Assembly (NCBI GenBank): GCA_958352855.1
Contig: CATWQE010000098.1
Span: forward strand, 1 to 8,280
DNA: 8,280 bases
Origin: an uncultured Bacillota bacterium
GTDB taxonomy: Bacteria > Bacillota > Clostridia > Lachnospirales > Lachnospiraceae
Reading direction: 5' to 3'
The translations under genes and the position numbers were made by a program. The notes beneath the pieces are model-generated. The model did no database searches and was not told the origin of the DNA. It was given only the letters and a program-made list of their open reading frames with translations. Below, one piece after another: positions 5,480 to 8,280 of the stretch; within the stretch, counting starts at the first letter, position 1; the number at the start of each line of letters is the position of its first letter.

Positions 5480-7756
5480 TTAGTGGCACTTGCTCCATCC
5501 GCAGTTTTTGCAGATATTGCATCCTTCTTCAAAGTTTAAGGGTTCTCCGCATTCTGGACAATAGGTCTTGTTTTCAGAGCTCTCTTTCGCTGGTACTGCT
5601 TTTGGTTTTGGAGCTTTTTTCACATTTACAACCTCTTCTTTTTGATGCTTCTGGCTTAATTCTTCCTGCATTTCCTTATACATATCCATTAGTGCATTTC
5701 CTACCGCCATAGGACAGCATGCCCCTTTGCTGGTGTCCTTTCTTGTGACTTTTCTGGCTGTATAGGAAGGGCAGGAACCGCTGGAATTTAACTGGTCTAC
5801 AATGGTTTCAATGGAAATTCCGCCTCTGGCGCTAATGGAAATCATTCTGGAAAGCCCCACCATGAAGTTGTTGCATCCTCCTGTAGATCCTTTGCTTAAA
5901 TAGGTTTCCAGCAAAGCTCCTGTATGGGGATCAAACAGGGCAATACAGTGAAGACTTCCGCATCCTGTCATGAGTTTCCGCTTCTTGCCAACGACATCAT
6001 CCGTTACCAGAAGGATATCGCCCCTGCCAAGTCCGTCACCTGCAGTTACGGTTTTTGTCTCTTTTGTATTCAAAATTCCCACACGTTTACATCCGTCTCT
6101 GAAAATGGTAATCCCTTTTAATCCCTGCTCAAACGCATAGGTATACAGGCTTTCTGTTTCCTCTACAGTAAAGCTGTTTGGCACGTTTACCGTAGAGCTG
6201 ATAGAAGCGTCAATATGGTTCTGCCAGATTGCCTGCATATCAATTCTCTGACGGTAATCCAGGGTCATAGCTGTGACAAAATAGTCTGGAAGGTCTTTGT
6301 CACTGGTAAGAGAAAACTGCTTCATATAGTCTTCTACAATTTTTGTATATACTTTATAATACACATCGGTTCCATGAAGAGATTCTGTTTTGCGCTCATA
6401 ATAATTCGCATAAACAGGCTCAATTCCTCCTGAAATTCCCAGCATGGTAGACAGGGTTCCTGTAGGCGCAATAGTAAGAAGCTGTGAGTTTCTAAGACCA
6501 TATTTTCTTACTAATTCCCTTGTCATTTCTGTGGTATTTGCCAGGAAATACGGGGTGCTCATAATCTCTTCTGTATTGCATTTGGGGAAGGCTCCTAACT
6601 GCTTTGCCAGCTTTGCAGATGCGGCAATGGCGGTATCTGCCATGGCAAATCCAATCTTGTCACACATCTGGACTGCGTCTTCTTCTCCATAGGTTAATCC
6701 CAATTTCAACAGCGCATCTGCAAGTCCCATAATGCCAAGACCAATCTGTCTCCACTGCTCTACGCTTTCCCTTTGTTCCGGAAGTGGATGCAAAGGCAGA
6801 CCTTCTTCCAGCACCTCATTTAAGGCTTTTACAGAAGCCTGTACGCATTGTTTAAATTCATCAAAATCAAAATATGCTTCGTCTGTAAAGGGATTCTTTA
6901 CAAAAGCGGAAAGGTTCATACTTCCAAGAAGACAGCTTCCTCCTGCCGGAAGAGGTTCCTCTGCACAGGGATTCACACCTGCATAGGAAAATTCTTTGGT
7001 ATTGCTCAAAAGGTTCCAGCTCTCCACACGATCCCAGAACAGCGCGCCGGGCTCTGCATAGTCCCAGTTGGTTTCTGTAATTCTGCGAAACAGGTCTCTG
7101 GCATTTACCTTTTTCTCAATCACCTCTCCTGTGGTTTCTCTGGTGTAGTGAAGCAGGTAATCTTCATTTTTCTTCACCGCTTCCATGAAATCTTCATGAA
7201 TGCGGATGGAAATATTGGCCTTTGTCACTTTTTCCAGGTCTGTTTTTAACTCAATAAATTCCGCCACATCCGGGTGAGAACAGTCAATAGAAATCATAAG
7301 GGCTCCACGTCTTCCATTCTGTCCGATTAAGGCGGTTACCAGGGAATACAGCTCCATAAAGGACACTGCCCCGCTGGTTTCCTTGGCTGCATTGTTAATT
7401 TTCGCTCCTCTTGGACTGAGCTTGGAAATATCAATTCCACAGCCTCCTCCATAGCTGTAAGTACGTGCCAGTTTTTTTGCACATTCAAAAATATCTTCGA
7501 TTTCATCTTCCGGCGGCGCGATGACATAGCAGTTGGAATAAGTCACCTTTCTTCCCTGTCTGTTCAATCCGCGATTAGACAGAATCCTGCCTCCGAATAA
7601 AAACTTTTTCTCTTTTATATACTTCCCGATTTCTTCATTTCCGCCGCTTATTCTCTGCACCCAGGTCTCAAAATCTTCACCTTCATTACAATATTTTTTC
7701 GTCCATATATCTGTTCCAAGCTGATTTCCCCGGCCAAGCCATTCTTCAACTGTCAT
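5480..7756 (-). CDS. nrdJ: Class II (adenosylcobalamin-dependent) ribonucleotide reductase
   Basis: This 758-residue cytoplasmic enzyme reduces ribonucleotides to deoxyribonucleotides using adenosylcobalamin to create a thiyl radical, so it needs no oxygen and no separate radical subunit. The catalytic set is visible: Cys106 in GGGCGIDIS, Asn262, Cys264 and Glu266 in NPCAE, and Cys275 in GGSCLLGSMNL. By family alignment Cys264 is the radical cysteine and Cys106/Cys275 the reducing pair. The phosphate-binding PTGT is at 431-434 and SGGIEPVYANYYERK at 442-456. A TSCPD domain spans about 595-690 (GCGSLHCIALF; SGSCPSY). The tail ends in a zinc-ribbon-like cysteine cluster: Cys733, 736, 746, 749, 752 and 757. 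A charged Lys/Pro/Glu-rich linker (about 700-730) separates it. There is no N-terminal ATP-cone, so dATP shut-off of overall activity is not expected. AGGAGG lies 7 nt before the ATG. It stands alone between its own promoter and terminator. Confidence 0.97.
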   Translation of the reverse strand: MTVEEWLGRGNQLGTDIWTKKYCNEGEDFETWVQRISGGNEEIGKYIKEKKFLFGGRILSNRGLNRQGRKVTYSNCYVIAPPEDEIEDIFECAKKLARTYSYGGGCGIDISKLSPRGAKINNAAKETSGAVSFMELYSLVTALIGQNGRRGALMISIDCSHPDVAEFIELKTDLEKVTKANISIRIHEDFMEAVKKNEDYLLHYTRETTGEVIEKKVNARDLFRRITETNWDYAEPGALFWDRVESWNLLSNTKEFSYAGVNPCAEEPLPAGGSCLLGSMNLSAFVKNPFTDEAYFDFDEFKQCVQASVKALNEVLEEGLPLHPLPEQRESVEQWRQIGLGIMGLADALLKLGLTYGEEDAVQMCDKIGFAMADTAIAASAKLAKQLGAFPKCNTEEIMSTPYFLANTTEMTRELVRKYGLRNSQLLTIAPTGTLSTMLGISGGIEPVYANYYERKTESLHGTDVYYKVYTKIVEDYMKQFSLTSDKDLPDYFVTAMTLDYRQRIDMQAIWQNHIDASISSTVNVPNSFTVEETESLYTYAFEQGLKGITIFRDGCKRVGILNTKETKTVTAGDGLGRGDILLVTDDVVGKKRKLMTGCGSLHCIALFDPHTGALLETYLSKGSTGGCNNFMVGLSRMISISARGGISIETIVDQLNSSGSCPSYTARKVTRKDTSKGACCPMAVGNALMDMYKEMQEELSQKHQKEEVVNVKKAPKPKAVPAKESSENKTYCPECGEPLNFEEGCNICKNCGWSKCH

Positions 7757-7766
7757 AGTATTTCCT

Positions 7767-7782
7767 CCTCAATATTTAGTGA
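7767..7782. promoter_or_regulatory. NrdR-box-like operator, proximal copy
   Basis: The 16-mer around CAATATTTAGTG (7770-7781) matches the known NrdR box acaCwAtATaTwGtgt at 12 of 16 positions by hand comparison. Its centre (7774.5) is exactly 31 bp from the centre of the distal copy. It lies just downstream of the predicted nrdJ transcription start and partly overlaps the AGGAGG ribosome site. Confidence 0.65.
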
Positions 7783-7791
7783 ACAGTTATG

Positions 7792-7820
7792 ATATTAGCA
7801 CAATATATTGTTTCTTTCAA
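7792..7820 (-). promoter_or_regulatory. nrdJ promoter
   Basis: On the minus strand, TTGAAA (7820-7815, 5/6 to the -35 consensus) is followed after exactly 17 bases by TAATAT (7797-7792, 4/6 to the -10 consensus). The predicted start is near 7785, giving a leader of about 29 nt. The spacer is almost wholly filled by the distal NrdR-box-like palindrome. A-rich DNA upstream (about 7821-7860 on the minus strand) could act as an UP element. Confidence 0.65.
7798..7813. promoter_or_regulatory. NrdR-box-like operator, distal copy
   Basis: ACAATATATTGT (7800-7811) is a perfect 12-bp palindrome and the core of a near-consensus NrdR box. NrdR is the Zn-finger/ATP-cone repressor of ribonucleotide reductase genes. 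It normally binds tandem boxes spaced by whole helical turns, as seen here with the copy at 7767-7782. Binding would block RNA polymerase between -35 and -10. The nrdR gene itself is not in the window. Confidence 0.8.
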
Positions 7821-7840
7821 GGATTATTTTGTTTTTTTAT

Positions 7841-7869
7841 TTGCACTCTTCTTTTATTTGTGCTAGATT
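7841..7869 (+). promoter_or_regulatory. Candidate promoter of the IbrA-like gene
   Basis: TTGCAC (7841-7846, 3/6) lies 17 bases upstream of TAGATT (7864-7869, 4/6), which is preceded by TGC and so forms an extended -10. The start would be near 7876, giving a leader of about 37 nt. Other AT-rich hexamers nearby, such as TATAGA at 7869-7874, are alternatives. The rest of the 156-bp divergent gap is covered by the nrdJ promoter and its operators. Confidence 0.45.
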
Positions 7870-7912
7870 ATAGATAATTGGAAAATTTTGTCAATTTTTG
7901 AGGTATGAACTT

Positions 7913-8280
7913 ATGAAACGAGAATATTCCCAACAAAATGTCTACGATGCCCTCCAGGATCGTCTAAAATTTATTTTTGAGGAATTTGATAACATTTATC
8001 TCTCCTTTTCCGGAGGAAAAGACAGCGGTCTGCTGTTAAATCTGGTTCTGGATTTCCAGCAAAAATACTATCCTTCCAAAAAAATCGGTGTCTTTCACCA
8101 GGATTTTGAAGCCCAGTATACCGTCACAACTGAATACATAACCCGTACCTTTCAGCGTATTAAGGACCAGGTAGAGCCTTACTGGGTCTGCCTTCCCATG
8201 GCTACCAGAACTGCTTTAAGCAGCTATGAAATGTACTGGTATCCCTGGGATGACAAGAAAAAAGAAAGCTGGGTTCGGGA
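7913..8280 (+). CDS. IbrA-like DUF3440/PAPS-reductase-superfamily protein, 3' end outside window
   Basis: The open frame runs from ATG-7913 to the right edge (122 codons) and is cut by the window, not by a stop. The N-terminus carries the ATP-pyrophosphatase P-loop SGGKDS (33-38) in the setting YLSFSGGKDSGLLLNLVLDF (29-48). This is the signature of PAPS reductase/adenylyl-transferring PP-loop enzymes. The following text, FHQDFEAQYTVTTEYI (61-76), VEPYWVCLP (87-95) and MYWYPWDD (106-113), matches my memory of the IbrA/DUF3440 branch. In enterobacteria IbrA occurs beside IbrB, a ParB-like protein, and the pair was described as activating immunoglobulin-binding protein genes. The biochemical reaction is not settled. 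It is not a typical assimilatory sulfate enzyme by sequence context. GAGG (7900-7903) lies 9 nt upstream. It is divergent from nrdJ across a 156-bp gap. Confidence 0.82.
   Translation, partial: MKREYSQQNVYDALQDRLKFIFEEFDNIYLSFSGGKDSGLLLNLVLDFQQKYYPSKKIGVFHQDFEAQYTVTTEYITRTFQRIKDQVEPYWVCLPMATRTALSSYEMYWYPWDDKKKESWVR

Noticed and set aside
5425..5712. Rightward 95-codon frame starting in the terminator
   Set aside because: It begins inside the nrdJ terminator hairpin and runs antisense to the nrdJ zinc-ribbon tail; there is no promoter or ribosome site.
5924..7249. Several rightward frames and one long-looking 133-codon frame antisense to nrdJ
   Set aside because: All oppose conserved nrdJ sequence, including the active-site segments. 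They show no protein motifs of their own.
7863..7873. CTAGATTATAG as a third NrdR box
   Set aside because: Only the outer CTA/TAG bases pair, the match to the NrdR consensus is poor, and it overlaps the candidate -10 of the IbrA-like gene.
7757..7912. Cobalamin riboswitch upstream of nrdJ
   Set aside because: The gap is too short for a typical riboswitch plus promoter and operators. No B12-box-like GCCACTG sequence was seen, and the predicted leader is only about 29 nt.
7905..7916. Three-codon frame ATG-AAC-TTA-TGA overlapping the IbrA-like start
   Set aside because: It could be a tiny leader peptide, but its ATG directly follows the GAGGT ribosome site with too little spacing. Chance is the simpler explanation.

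Overview
The window looks like a chromosomal segment of a low-to-moderate GC, Gram-positive anaerobe, most likely a gut Lachnospiraceae (Blautia/Ruminococcus-like). This rests on the gene content (B12-dependent ribonucleotide reductase, DUF3786 protein, LacI-ribokinase fusion), the strong AGGAGG-type ribosome binding sites and the AT-rich intergenic promoters. The genus is an inference and no taxonomic marker gene is present.

Layout. (1) Positions 1-149 are an AT-rich promoter region. It has a consensus rightward promoter and a TTGACA box facing left, so a divergent gene probably lies beyond the left edge. (2) 150-2051 (+) encodes a two-domain protein: a LacI-type DNA-binding regulator fused to a complete RbsK-like sugar kinase. 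(3) 2054-2094 is a perfect 12-bp hairpin that can terminate transcription from both sides. (4) 5353 down to 2133 (-) is a compact five-gene operon: LURP-one-related protein, a small unknown protein with a TTG start, a DUF3786 protein, a MATE-family efflux transporter and a GNAT acetyltransferase. Several junctions overlap (10 nt and 4 nt). (5) 5415-5464 is a strong leftward terminator for the gene to its right, directly abutting the promoter of the five-gene operon. (6) 7756 down to 5480 (-) is nrdJ, a class II (adenosylcobalamin-dependent) ribonucleotide reductase, monocistronic by its flanking signals. (7) 7757-7912 is a divergent regulatory region with a pair of NrdR-box-like palindromes whose centres are exactly 31 bp apart, one filling the -35/-10 spacer of the nrdJ promoter. 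(8) 7913 to the right edge (+) is the first 122 codons of an IbrA-like (DUF3440) PP-loop protein of the PAPS-reductase superfamily.

Functionally, the left gene is probably a self-contained ribose-type sugar sensor and kinase. The five-gene operon pairs an exporter with an acetyltransferase that resembles arylalkylamine acetyltransferases, which hints at handling of small amines or toxic compounds. nrdJ supplies deoxyribonucleotides under probable NrdR control. No mobile elements, CRISPR arrays, rRNA or tRNA genes were seen. The least explained items are the fused regulator-kinase with its altered kinase anion-hole motif, the two uncharacterised proteins of the exporter operon, and the truncated IbrA-like gene, whose usual ParB-like partner would lie just outside the window.
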